Positions 40,995 to 48,141 of a stretch of 64,000 bases of DNA are shown piece by piece. Numbering within the stretch: position 1 is the stretch's first letter; each line of letters begins with the position of its first letter. The stretch comes from JALYYC01 sp963795805 (lineage in GTDB: Bacteria > Chloroflexota > Dormibacteria > CF-121), in the NCBI GenBank assembly GCA_963795805.1, contig CAWCIV010000004.1, positions 1,426,001 through 1,490,000 on the forward strand, read 5' to 3'. Made by a program: the position numbers and the translations under genes. A model generated the notes under the pieces. It did not search any database. It was not told where the DNA came from and worked only from the letters and a program-made list of their open reading frames with translations.

Positions 40995-41645
40995 ATGGCA
41001 GAACAGAATCGTGGAGCTTCGTTTGTCCGCGTCGTCCGCGTGAAGGGCGATCCGAGCAAGCTCGAAGAGAACATCAAGCTCTGGACCACAGACATCCTGC
41101 CCATCCTTAAGAAGCAAAAGGGTTTCATGGGCGCTTCCCTTACCGGTAATCGGAAGACCGGCAATGGGATGACCGTGACGTACTGGGAAACCGAGACCGC
41201 GATGAAGGAAGCCCGGGGTCAGGTGCGTCCTGAAGCGCTCAAGATGCTGGCCAAGAACGGCGGCAGCATCGTCGAGGACGATGAGTGCGAGGTCTTGCTG
41301 CTCGAGCGCTTCCAGTCGCCGAAGTCAGGCGTCTGGTCACGCATAACGACGGTCCAGGGCGACCCGGCGCAGATCGACAAGAGTATCGCCAATTTCCGGA
41401 CGAAGATTGTTCCTACGATCCAGAAGCAGTCGGGCGCTCGGACGGCCCTCTTCTTCGTGAACCGGCAGACCGGTAAGACCATTGCTGGTTCGGTATGGGA
41501 TACGGAGCAGGACCTGCAAAAGAGCGAGGCGGCCATCGCCACGCTGCGCACCGAGGCAGTCAAGAACTTCGGCGGCCGCGATCCCAAGACCGAGGTCTTC
41601 GAAATCTACTTCACCGAAATCCTTTCGCCCGCGTCCGTCCGCTAG
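40995..41645 (+). CDS. Tandem ABM (antibiotic biosynthesis monooxygenase-like) domain protein
   Basis: This 216-residue protein has two dimeric alpha/beta-barrel ABM-type domains in tandem: FVRVVRVKGDPSKLEENIKL...MGASLTGNRKTGNGMTVTYW (about 10-105) and WSRITTVQGDPAQIDKSIAN...ARTALFFVNRQTGKTIAGSVW (about 115-210). Such domains bind small hydrophobic or haem-like ligands. No active-site residue can be assigned. AAGGAGAAACCG before the ATG at 40995 sets the start. A relic of a close homologue lies at 59845-60013. Confidence 0.85.
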   Translation: MAEQNRGASFVRVVRVKGDPSKLEENIKLWTTDILPILKKQKGFMGASLTGNRKTGNGMTVTYWETETAMKEARGQVRPEALKMLAKNGGSIVEDDECEVLLLERFQSPKSGVWSRITTVQGDPAQIDKSIANFRTKIVPTIQKQSGARTALFFVNRQTGKTIAGSVWDTEQDLQKSEAAIATLRTEAVKNFGGRDPKTEVFEIYFTEILSPASVR

Positions 41646-41675
41646 CAATTCGATCGGGCCCCTACCCTGAATGAT

Positions 41676-41940
41676 CCTCCCCCTTGCGGGGGAGGATCCT
41701 AACTTTCCCTCCCCCCTTGCGGGGGAGGATCCTAACTTTCCCTCCCCCCTTGTGGGGGAGGGATCCTAACTTTCCCTCCCCCCTTGTGGGGGAGGATCCT
41801 AACTTTCCCTCCCCCCTCGTGGGGGAGGATCCTAACTTTCCCTCCCCCCTCGTGGGGGCCGATCCTAACTTTCCCTCCCCCTTGTGGGGGAGGATCCTAA
41901 CTTTCCCTCCCCCCTTGTGGGGGAGGGTAGGGTGGGGGGT
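41676..41940 (+). repeat. Tandem array of eight C/G-rich palindromic repeats
   Basis: Eight hairpin units (CCTCCCCC...GGGGGAGG, loops CTTGTG, CTTGCG or CTCGTG) are joined by seven copies of ATCCTAACTTTC, with a period of about 33 bases. The last unit has the full-length end (GGGAGGGTAGGGTGGGGGG). Unit 6 has GGGGGCC instead of GGGGGAGG. It fills most of the space between the convergent ABM gene and the cNMP gene. Confidence 0.95.
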
Positions 41941-41957
41941 ACTTAATTCCTTGTCCC

Positions 41958-42368
41958 TTATGCGACGGAATTGGCCCGCAGGCGCTCGTCCATCGCCGCC
42001 CTCACCTGCTGCGCCAGGTTCGGGTTCGTCCTGATGGCATCCTGGAACTGCGCATGGCTCAGCACCAGCGCTTCAGCCGCGCCGTCGGCGACCACGGTTG
42101 CGGTTGCTGGACCACCGGTTAGGATGCCGATCTCCCCGAAGTAATCCCCTGGACCAAGCCGCGCCGCCGGCTTCCCATCGCGCGTGACCTGAACATTGCC
42201 GCTCGTGAGGATGTAGAAGACATCGCTGGGCTTTCCCTCGCGGATCACAACATCGCCCGCGTTCAGGCGGGCCTCGCTCATCCGGAAGGCCAGGAAATAC
42301 AATTCCCGCTTCCCACATCCGCTAAAAAGGGGGACCCGGGCCAGCCGGTCGACCTTCGAATCCGCCAT
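41958..42368 (-). CDS. Single-domain cyclic-nucleotide-binding protein (paralogue)
   Basis: This 136-residue cNMP-binding beta-roll has no output domain. DSKVDRLARVPLFSGCGKREL opens it. FYILTSGNVQVTRDGKPAARLGPGDYFGEIGILTGGPATATV matches the paralogue at 35321-35731; the cassette Arg position is GGPATA here rather than RSPATA, so a ligand contact may be lost. The tail is DERLRANSVA. ATG 42368 corresponds to the paralogue start; a longer frame to 42431 has no similarity. Its 3' end touches the repeat array. Confidence 0.88.
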   Translation of the reverse strand: MADSKVDRLARVPLFSGCGKRELYFLAFRMSEARLNAGDVVIREGKPSDVFYILTSGNVQVTRDGKPAARLGPGDYFGEIGILTGGPATATVVADGAAEALVLSHAQFQDAIRTNPNLAQQVRAAMDERLRANSVA

Positions 42369-42443
42369 GGCCAAACAGTACACCCAGCTCAGACGAGGAA
42401 TGAGGCCGGGGGCTCGCGCCACCCGGCCCACTTACGTTCTCAG

Positions 42444-43448
42444 CTAGAGTGTCGGCCGCCTCCGCCACGAGCGATTGAACTGCGTTCGTGGTCCTGGTTG
42501 GCTGCTTGTCGCGAAGGCACCGAGGTGAACCAGCACGTTGTCGGTCACAAGCGCTCCCGCCGTCACCGCTCGACCGGTGACCGCGACCGTCTCGCCGAGC
42601 CCGATCGCAGGGTGCGCCGTCGCCTGGGCTTTCCCCAACTCCGTAATCCACTCCCGAGCGGCCTGCGAATCGACCGCCTTACCAGCGTCCGTCGCAACCA
42701 TGGCGTCGAGCATGTAGCTCCCGAGCAGACCATCCCACAGGGCCTCGAGCGTGCTCGATCGGTCGAACAGATCCAGGCAACTCGGCTCGCCGCCCGAGAA
42801 GACCAGGAGTCCCTTCTGGCCGGGCGCCGGCTTGAGATCGCCCAGGGCAGCCTTGACCTCGCCTGACTTTGCGCGGTTGATCTCTGAGTAAGCCATGCTG
42901 GCTGCTTCGACCCGATGTGCGGAGAGGCTGTCCCCAACCGCGGCCCAGACGTCGCCTTGGTCCGACAGGTACTGTCCGGTGGCCCTGACCGAGCCCGCCA
43001 GCGACGCCTGCTTCCGGCCACGGATCTTGGCAGACAGGTGATAGGCATCCCGTCCGGCGACCGGCGTGCTTCGCTGCCACCGGCCCGCTTCGACGCAGGT
43101 CACGGGAACCTTCAGTTCGCTTTTAGCAGGAACGAGCATGGTCGTGTTGATGACCCGGTTCTGCTTGAGCCCAACCAGGACCTCGCCTTCCACGAAGAGC
43201 ACCGGCAGATCCGCCTTGTTGGCGACCAGCAGCCAGGAGACCTCGCCGGACTCGCTCACCTCGGACACCCTGACCAGCCCGGACAGCTGCGCCTCGCCTG
43301 ACAGGAGGTAGTCGATCGCCGCCGCCTCGTGAAACAGCGGGAAGACAGTCATCGCACCCGTGGTGACCGGCTGCCCGAGCCGGATCCCATCGGGAGCATC
43401 TACCGAAAGCCGCGTGCGGACGGTCTCGATCGCAGACAGGTTGGACAA
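42444..43448 (-). CDS. ARPP-1 (DUF6569) family protein
   Basis: This protein of about 334 residues has the conserved block LPVLFVEGEVLVGLKQNRVI followed by VPAKSELKVPVTCVEAGRW, the hallmark of the ARPP-1 domain, found beside ADP-ribosyl-glycohydrolase and phosphatase genes in other genomes. A Cys in VTCVEAGRW is conserved. Biochemical role unknown. Two starts are possible: GTG 43496, or TTG 43448, which has AGGGAGGGG five bases upstream; I prefer the latter. No ADP-ribosylation gene is adjacent here. Confidence 0.82.
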   Translation of the reverse strand: MSNLSAIETVRTRLSVDAPDGIRLGQPVTTGAMTVFPLFHEAAAIDYLLSGEAQLSGLVRVSEVSESGEVSWLLVANKADLPVLFVEGEVLVGLKQNRVINTTMLVPAKSELKVPVTCVEAGRWQRSTPVAGRDAYHLSAKIRGRKQASLAGSVRATGQYLSDQGDVWAAVGDSLSAHRVEAASMAYSEINRAKSGEVKAALGDLKPAPGQKGLLVFSGGEPSCLDLFDRSSTLEALWDGLLGSYMLDAMVATDAGKAVDSQAAREWITELGKAQATAHPAIGLGETVAVTGRAVTAGALVTDNVLVHLGAFATSSQPGPRTQFNRSWRRRPTL

Positions 43449-43632
43449 GCGCTTCCCCTCCCTATGTTTGGTGCCGGTATTTGCCACCTTTGGCACCCTT
43501 TCAAACCTCAGCTTCGCAGGGCCTTACGACAGCTGTGTGTCGCGACCGAATGCCGCCTTAAAATGGCCTGATGACGCCTGCCTCCCTACTACGGCCCTGG
43601 ACTGGCCAGGGCTCGAAAACAAGGAGGCAAAC
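43449..43632. other. Divergent intergenic region
   Basis: This stretch of about 184 bases lies between ARPP-1 and the HTH protein gene. It contains GGTGCC...GGCACC inverted copies around 43470-43497, which could be a regulatory site. An AAGGAGG ribosome site precedes 43633. Confidence 0.4.
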
Positions 43633-44070
43633 ATGCGCGAATGGCAGGTGTCCCTGGATCTCCTGGGGACGGTCGTGTGCGACTCGTTCAACATCGATGA
43701 GATCCTCGATCGGCTTAAGCCCTGGCACGTGTCCCTGAGCCTTGGTGGCCATGCGTTGGGAGTGACGATGACCTTGCGGGCGCCTTCGGCATCGGAGGCG
43801 CTTGACAAGGGCCTCCGCATCGTCAAGCGGGCGGTTCCGACTGTGATGACGTCGCAGCTGCTGAATGCCGAGATTCGCCCGATGGCAACGGCCCGGGATC
43901 CAGAGTATCTTGGCGTCTCCGAACTGGCCGAATTCTTCGATTTGCCACCCGCGCGGCTGGCCCAGCTCGTCGACGGGCCCGGATTTCCAATGGCGCTTGC
44001 ACAAGTAAGGTCGGGACCGATTTGGAAGCTTTCGAGCATCCTGCGATATGCGTCACGCCAGCGAGCTTGA
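43633..44070 (+). CDS. Small protein with C-terminal helix-turn-helix
   Basis: This 145-residue protein has an N-terminal alpha/beta domain (REWQVSLDLLGTVVCDSFNID..., about 1-85, ferredoxin-like strand order). A C-terminal HTH reads YLGVSELAEFFDLPPARLAQ then LVDGPGFPMALAQVRSGPIWKLSSIL (about 95-140), the MerR/excisionase-like form in which the last segment places a residue pair before a helix. AAGGAGG six bases before the ATG fixes the start. Likely a DNA-binding sensor of unknown ligand. Confidence 0.7.
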   Translation: MREWQVSLDLLGTVVCDSFNIDEILDRLKPWHVSLSLGGHALGVTMTLRAPSASEALDKGLRIVKRAVPTVMTSQLLNAEIRPMATARDPEYLGVSELAEFFDLPPARLAQLVDGPGFPMALAQVRSGPIWKLSSILRYASRQRA

Positions 44071-44146
44071 CGCGGCAACGATTGACTTCTGACCAAATAC
44101 GGCACAGACTGAATTCGCGGCGCGTGTGTGACCTACTGGCCGCTCC

Positions 44147-44536
44147 GTGACATCCACGAATGAATCGCTCGCCGAGCATAAGGAGTTCACCATAAGCAAA
44201 GCCCGCGCCGCTGGACATTCGAAGGCGTCAGCAAAAAGCAACGGCACGGTTCACGAGATCGTCGTGGCTCCTAAAACCATTGTCGAGTTCGTCCATGATG
44301 AACAGGGCTTCCGAATGTGGACCGGCCGATACCCACGCGGTTATGTGCTCAACGACACGGCCGCCGACGGCTTCGTCCTGCATTTTGGCTCCTGCCCGCA
44401 CCTCTACAACGAGAAGCCCGAGGCAAGGCTGAGCGGGAAGGGGAAGTTCTGCGCCGAGGACAAGCACGAGGTCATCCAGTACGCCTTCACCGAACGCGGC
44501 AAGTCTCCCGTCCGCTGCAAGACCTGTAACCCTTAG
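44147..44536 (+). CDS. Small protein with candidate zinc-binding Cys/His set
   Basis: This 129-residue protein starts at GTG 44147 with a charged, disordered N-terminus. A domain VHEIVVAPKTIVEFVHDEQG then FVLHFGSCPHLYNEK, GKFCAEDKHEV and a final RCKTCNP follow. Cys/His spacing (SCPH, FC...H, CKTC) suggests one structural zinc. I do not recognise the family. A hairpin with a T-run follows the stop, supporting that the gene is real. Confidence 0.65.
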   Translation: MTSTNESLAEHKEFTISKARAAGHSKASAKSNGTVHEIVVAPKTIVEFVHDEQGFRMWTGRYPRGYVLNDTAADGFVLHFGSCPHLYNEKPEARLSGKGKFCAEDKHEVIQYAFTERGKSPVRCKTCNP

Positions 44537-44561
44537 CAGGCAACCGCCCAAAAACGAACGA

Positions 44562-44592
44562 TGGGCGGGAACCGTCCCGCCCACCGCTTTTG
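44562..44592 (+). terminator. Intrinsic terminator
   Basis: TGGGCGGGA (44562-44570) pairs with TCCCGCCCA (44575-44583), loop 4, followed by CCGCTTTTGG. It lies 26 bases past the stop of the zinc-protein gene and also between convergent genes. Confidence 0.75.
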
Positions 44593-44605
44593 GGGGAAGT
44601 GAGCG

Positions 44606-45991
44606 CTAGTCTTGCTCTTCCGACTGTCGCTTGCACAACCCTGGCCGATTTTCCGTCCGGCCAAAGTCCTTGATCCAGTAGTTCGCCGTTCCGGCTGTGC
44701 CCGGTCCAACGGTGTCGTCGTAGCAGTCGGGATTGTTGCGCGTCATGCGATTCTGCTGAATCATGTTTCCACTAGACCCGGCAGTCGCCGCCAGTCCCGC
44801 TTGTTTGTTGTCCTCGGCGCGATTATTCGCAACCGTGTTGTTGTTCGATGAATCAGCAATGCGGATCCCGGCGAGTTGGAAGCCGTCAGCCCGGTTGCTT
44901 TTCACTGACGAGTTCGAGGTCGCGTGCAGGGAGATGCCGTTGAACGTCCCGTTGTCGACATCGTTGTAGTCGTACTCGCTGTTGATCACGTTGGTGGTCA
45001 CGATGCCACTACCGACCGAACCGACCACCTTGTTGTGCTCGACATCCAGGTTGTATGCCGGAGGACCGTTTGAGGCAAAGGTCCCAATCGCGCCGTCGTT
45101 CACCGACTCGTTGTGCGTAATGGCGATGTCGTGCGGCGCCGTCAGGAAGGTGTCGATGATGATCGCGCCATTTTGGTCGCCGGTGAAGTAGTTCTCGGTG
45201 ATCTGCGCGTTCGATAGACCCTGGTCCGAGTAGACACCATTGCCACCGGCCGCTCCGTTGAGGTTGTTGTTGCGCGAGCAGTTCTCGCTAACGTTGGTCG
45301 GCGACGAACCGTTGCTGTTCACGTAGATGCCGATTGAGTTGTTCTGTACAACGTTGTGCCGGATGTCGTACCCGGAGAAGGCCCGACTGGTAAAGATCCC
45401 GACGCCGTTCTGCGCGACGATGACGTCAGGCTCGACCTTAAATCCCTCGATCTTGACGTGTGAGGCCTCCACGTCGAACCCCTCAGCCGGATTCCCGCCA
45501 TTGAGCGTCGTGTTGTATTTGACGATCGCCTCCTCGGTCGGATCATCGACGTTGGGGCCTTTGCATTCGGTTGCCTCGCCCTCGCGGCGCGCGGCTTGCA
45601 GAGTCAAGGGCTTTGTAATCAGCACCGACTCGTGGTAGATGCCCGGGCAGACTCGGATGTGAGCGCCTGGGGGTGCGGCCAATACCGCCGCATTGATCGA
45701 CGTGAACTGCGCATCGGGGCACTGGACCTTGTCGTCGTCAACGACCAGGGTGTTTGAATCATTCTCCATCGTCGGAGTTGTGTCGAGGACGACCCCGCTG
45801 GTCGCGAGATCCGTGGCGGTCACGGCGGTATCCGTGATCAGCGGATCGAGCCCACCGGTGAGCAACTGAAAGGCTGGCAGCCCGGTCGTCGCTTCGCTAA
45901 GGGACAAACCCGCGTTGGCGACTCCAGTTCCGGCTGCCAGCGAAATGCCGGCGATGGCGACGACCGTGAGTGGCAACAGTCTTCTTTTCAT
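44606..45991 (-). CDS. Secreted right-handed beta-helix (NosD-like) protein
   Basis: This 461-residue protein has a signal peptide (KRRLLPLTVVAIAGISLAAGTG, cleavage near ANAGLS). A parallel beta-helix with many N-rich turns follows: QNNSIGIYVNSNG, NISENCSRNNNLNG-type, ITENYFTGDQNGAIIID, SSVKSNRADGFQ, NNNTVANNRAEDNKQ. The pattern is that of periplasmic copper-binding/NosD and pectate-lyase-like (PbH1) repeats. No catalytic Asp cluster was seen, so binding or surface function is more likely than lyase. ATG 45991 is preceded by GGAGCG; a longer frame adds 13 residues. Confidence 0.85.
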   Translation of the reverse strand: MKRRLLPLTVVAIAGISLAAGTGVANAGLSLSEATTGLPAFQLLTGGLDPLITDTAVTATDLATSGVVLDTTPTMENDSNTLVVDDDKVQCPDAQFTSINAAVLAAPPGAHIRVCPGIYHESVLITKPLTLQAARREGEATECKGPNVDDPTEEAIVKYNTTLNGGNPAEGFDVEASHVKIEGFKVEPDVIVAQNGVGIFTSRAFSGYDIRHNVVQNNSIGIYVNSNGSSPTNVSENCSRNNNLNGAAGGNGVYSDQGLSNAQITENYFTGDQNGAIIIDTFLTAPHDIAITHNESVNDGAIGTFASNGPPAYNLDVEHNKVVGSVGSGIVTTNVINSEYDYNDVDNGTFNGISLHATSNSSVKSNRADGFQLAGIRIADSSNNNTVANNRAEDNKQAGLAATAGSSGNMIQQNRMTRNNPDCYDDTVGPGTAGTANYWIKDFGRTENRPGLCKRQSEEQD

Positions 45992-46100
45992 ATTCGCTCC
46001 AAATACCCCTTGCACGAGAAATCTCGACATGCGTCGAGCGACCCATCAGCTGGAGCTAAGCGTGAATGTAGGAATAGTGATAGTCAATTCGGTAAAATAA
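45992..46100. other. Intergenic region upstream of the beta-helix gene
   Basis: Divergent space between the beta-helix gene and the LuxR-type gene. It is relatively A/T-rich around 46060-46100 (ATAGTGATAGTCAATTCGGTAAAATAA), likely containing promoters in both directions. No defined operator. Confidence 0.4.
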
Positions 46101-46976
46101 CCGACGTCCGTACGTCAGGTTTGGTGGGGCAAGGAGTCGGCCAGGGCCCGGACAACCGCTCGCAGCGTCACGACCCGGCAGAGACAGATCCTCGAGTTGG
46201 CCGCCGCCGGGTTAGCCGATAAGGAGATCGCGCGCCGACTCACGATCTCGCATCGAACGGTGCGCACCCACTTCGAACGCCTGTTTCGTGACTACCAGGT
46301 CCGAGGGCGTTCGGGAGTGGTCGCCGCCTGGCTCAACGACCGGCCGCCGGCCGTCCTCGCTCACCCACGGGATGAGTGCCCGTATTCGAGGCCGTTCCCC
46401 GAAGGCTTCGCCGAATGTCCCGCCTACCAGCCGATGGAGATGGTCGCGCTCGATCTCGGCTACCGCCCGCTTGGCCGGCTCTGGACCTGCCGCCACCTGA
46501 GTCCTCAACGACATGCCGAGGACGACCGATGGTACGGATCCTGTGTCGTCGGCGATGCGGATGAACGCGAGCGCTGGGCTGCGGCGTTGGGCCATAAGAG
46601 GTTGCAAAAGCTCCAGGCGCTATGGCAGGAGATGGCCGCCATGACTGCACCATTTGTGGAACGGCTCTGGCGCCATAAGAGACAGCAGCTCGAGCTAATC
46701 GAGGCTGGCAAGGATGCGAGCGCGGAAACGGGCCAACTCCGGGCGATGACCAGGCGGATGATTGTCAAACTTGACGCGCTGTTGGAGCAGCGTCGCGGGT
46801 TGCTCGAGGAGCTCAGTCTCCCGGAAGCTGCCTGCCACGAGCTGATCCAGGTTGCCCTGGATCGACTGGTGACGCAGCATACTGTCGACTTCCAGCTTGA
46901 GGTCCCGGATGAGGTACTGTCGCGATTTTCGCCAGAGATGCGGCTATTCTTCCGGCCGCAGTCCCAGCCGGCGTAG
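46101..46976 (+). CDS. LuxR-type HTH protein with Cys/His middle domain; start unclear
   Basis: From the first possible start (TTG 46197) this gives 259 residues. The LuxR helix-turn-helix runs GLADKEIARRLTISHRTVRTHF (about 5-26), but its first helix, VTTRQRQILELAAA, is encoded upstream in the same open frame (from 46167). No ATG, GTG or TTG occurs between the stop at 46098 and 46197. A middle domain has cysteines/histidines (DECPYSRPF, ECPAY, TCRHLSP, GSCVVGD) that could bind iron-sulfur or zinc, and the C-terminus (about 125-240) is a long coiled coil. It may be a redox- or ligand-sensing regulator. The feature includes the open frame upstream. Confidence 0.65.
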   Translation, partial: PTSVRQVWWGKESARARTTARSVTTRQRQILELAAAGLADKEIARRLTISHRTVRTHFERLFRDYQVRGRSGVVAAWLNDRPPAVLAHPRDECPYSRPFPEGFAECPAYQPMEMVALDLGYRPLGRLWTCRHLSPQRHAEDDRWYGSCVVGDADERERWAAALGHKRLQKLQALWQEMAAMTAPFVERLWRHKRQQLELIEAGKDASAETGQLRAMTRRMIVKLDALLEQRRGLLEELSLPEAACHELIQVALDRLVTQHTVDFQLEVPDEVLSRFSPEMRLFFRPQSQPA

Positions 46977-46977
46977 C

Positions 46978-47142
46978 CTAGCCGACGTTGGCTGCGAGGT
47001 CTTGATAGGCAGGGACGAGTTCTTCCCACCGCGCCTTGGTGTCGCCGCGCTCACGTCCGGCTAGGTAGGTGGCGAGATTTTCGGCGTGGATCTGCCACCC
47101 AGCCCTGTAGAAGGCTATCTTGTCCAGGGCGAAGAATCGATC
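46978..47142 (-). pseudogene. 3' fragment of an SRPBCC/AHSA1-type gene
   Basis: The minus strand has an open stretch DRFFALDKIAFYRAGWQIHA then ENLATYLAGRERGDTKARWE and a stop, matching the C-terminal helix of START/AHSA1-like SRPBCC proteins. It is closed on its upstream side by TGA, and no start is available. It is a remnant truncated near 47142, probably by the event that placed the GntR operon here. Confidence 0.65.
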
Positions 47143-47319
47143 TCAGCCCCCCGCGGTGCCCAAGCTAGCTCTGCAGTAGCGCTTGTTAACTTTGGTGGCC
47201 AAACCGTCATTCTCGAGTAGCTGACCCCACGAGAGAGCGCTCACACCTTCCTTCTTGACAGACGCCAGAAAACTCATAATCTTATTGTCATCCGGGGCGC
47301 CGGCCCGGATGGAGTCGAA
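47143..47319. other. Region upstream of the GntR gene
   Basis: This 177-base stretch is lower in GC than the rest. A minus-strand open frame (47143-47442, ending NKRYCRASLGTAGG) crosses it but overlaps the GntR gene and resembles nothing known. I treat it as probable non-coding or relic DNA holding the operon promoter. No operator palindrome could be read with confidence. Confidence 0.35.
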
Positions 47320-48141
47320 GTGGGGAAGAGGGCTCTTGTAGACGAGGACCAGGCCGTTATCAGCCGCGGTTCGGCTGTACCTCTCCACACGCAATTGCGC
47401 GCCCACCTGCTGCGTCGGATCGAGCGCGGCGAGCTGCGCCACGGCCAGAAGCTACCGAGCGAGCGGGAGTACGCCGACCAGCTCGGCATCAGTCTCGCCC
47501 CGGTGCGCCAGGCCATCCTCGACCTCGTCAAAGAGGGCTACCTCAACCGGACCCGCGGCCGGGGCACCTTCGTCCAGGAGTCGAGGGTCGACGAGAAGAT
47601 CGCCATCCTCTCCAGCTTCACCCAGAGCCTGCGCGCCAAGGGGCTCAATCCCGATATCCACATCCGCCATCGGGGCCTGGTTGCCGCGGACGAGTCGATC
47701 GCGAGGGCGCTCGCCACCAGCGAGAAGAAGCTGCTGCTGATTCGCCGCCTGGCCTTCGTCGACGGTGAGCCGCTGGCGCTGCTCGACGCCTACCTCTCGC
47801 CCCGCGCCTTTCCCAGGATCCAGCGGGCGGACCTGAGCGAGGGCTCCCTCTACAAAACCATGGAAGACCTCTATGGCGTCGTCCCAACGCGGGCAACCAG
47901 CACCATCGAGGTGATTCGCTGCCAGGACGAGGCTGCACTGCTTGGCCTGGTTCCGGGCACGCCCGCGCTCCAGGTTGAGGGGATCACCTTTGATGCCGGC
48001 GACCGGCCGGTTGAGTTTTCGCGCGTCATCTATCGGGCGGATCGTTTCCGCTTCACCATCGAGAGCTTTCATCGACGCGGCGGTGTGATGAATCTGATCG
48101 GCGCCGGCCAGGGACAGTACGTAACAAGAGGAGAAGCATGA
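47320..48141 (+). CDS. GntR/HutC-family transcriptional regulator (UTRA domain)
   Basis: This 273-residue regulator has a winged-helix GntR domain (about 18-85: LHTQLRAHLLRRIERGELRHG, KLPSEREYADQLGISLAPVR, GYLNRTRGRGTFV). A UTRA ligand-binding domain follows (about 95-255: SFTQSLRAKGLNPDIHIRH, LLLIRRLAFVDGEPLALLDAYL, IEVIRCQDEAALLGL). GTG 47320. FrlR of fructosamine (frl) operons belongs to this family. Its stop overlaps the permease gene start by 4 bases, so it is the first gene of the operon it probably controls. Confidence 0.92.
   Translation: MGKRALVDEDQAVISRGSAVPLHTQLRAHLLRRIERGELRHGQKLPSEREYADQLGISLAPVRQAILDLVKEGYLNRTRGRGTFVQESRVDEKIAILSSFTQSLRAKGLNPDIHIRHRGLVAADESIARALATSEKKLLLIRRLAFVDGEPLALLDAYLSPRAFPRIQRADLSEGSLYKTMEDLYGVVPTRATSTIEVIRCQDEAALLGLVPGTPALQVEGITFDAGDRPVEFSRVIYRADRFRFTIESFHRRGGVMNLIGAGQGQYVTRGEA

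Noticed and set aside
41676..41940. Regular repeat array resembling CRISPR
   Set aside because: The parts between hairpins are identical 12-base linkers, not unique spacers, the period is 33 bases, and no cas gene is near.
41684..42034. 116-residue plus-strand frame across the repeat array
   Set aside because: It translates the repeat (RILTFPPPLWG units) and runs antisense into the cNMP gene.
46010..46222. 70-residue plus-strand frame upstream of the LuxR-type gene
   Set aside because: No ribosome site or domain. It was considered as the missing N-terminus through a frameshift, but the sequence does not resemble any family N-terminus.
47143..47442. 99-residue minus-strand frame before the GntR gene
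   Set aside because: It overlaps the DNA-binding part of the GntR gene for 120 bases and shows no similarity; kept only as possible relic DNA.
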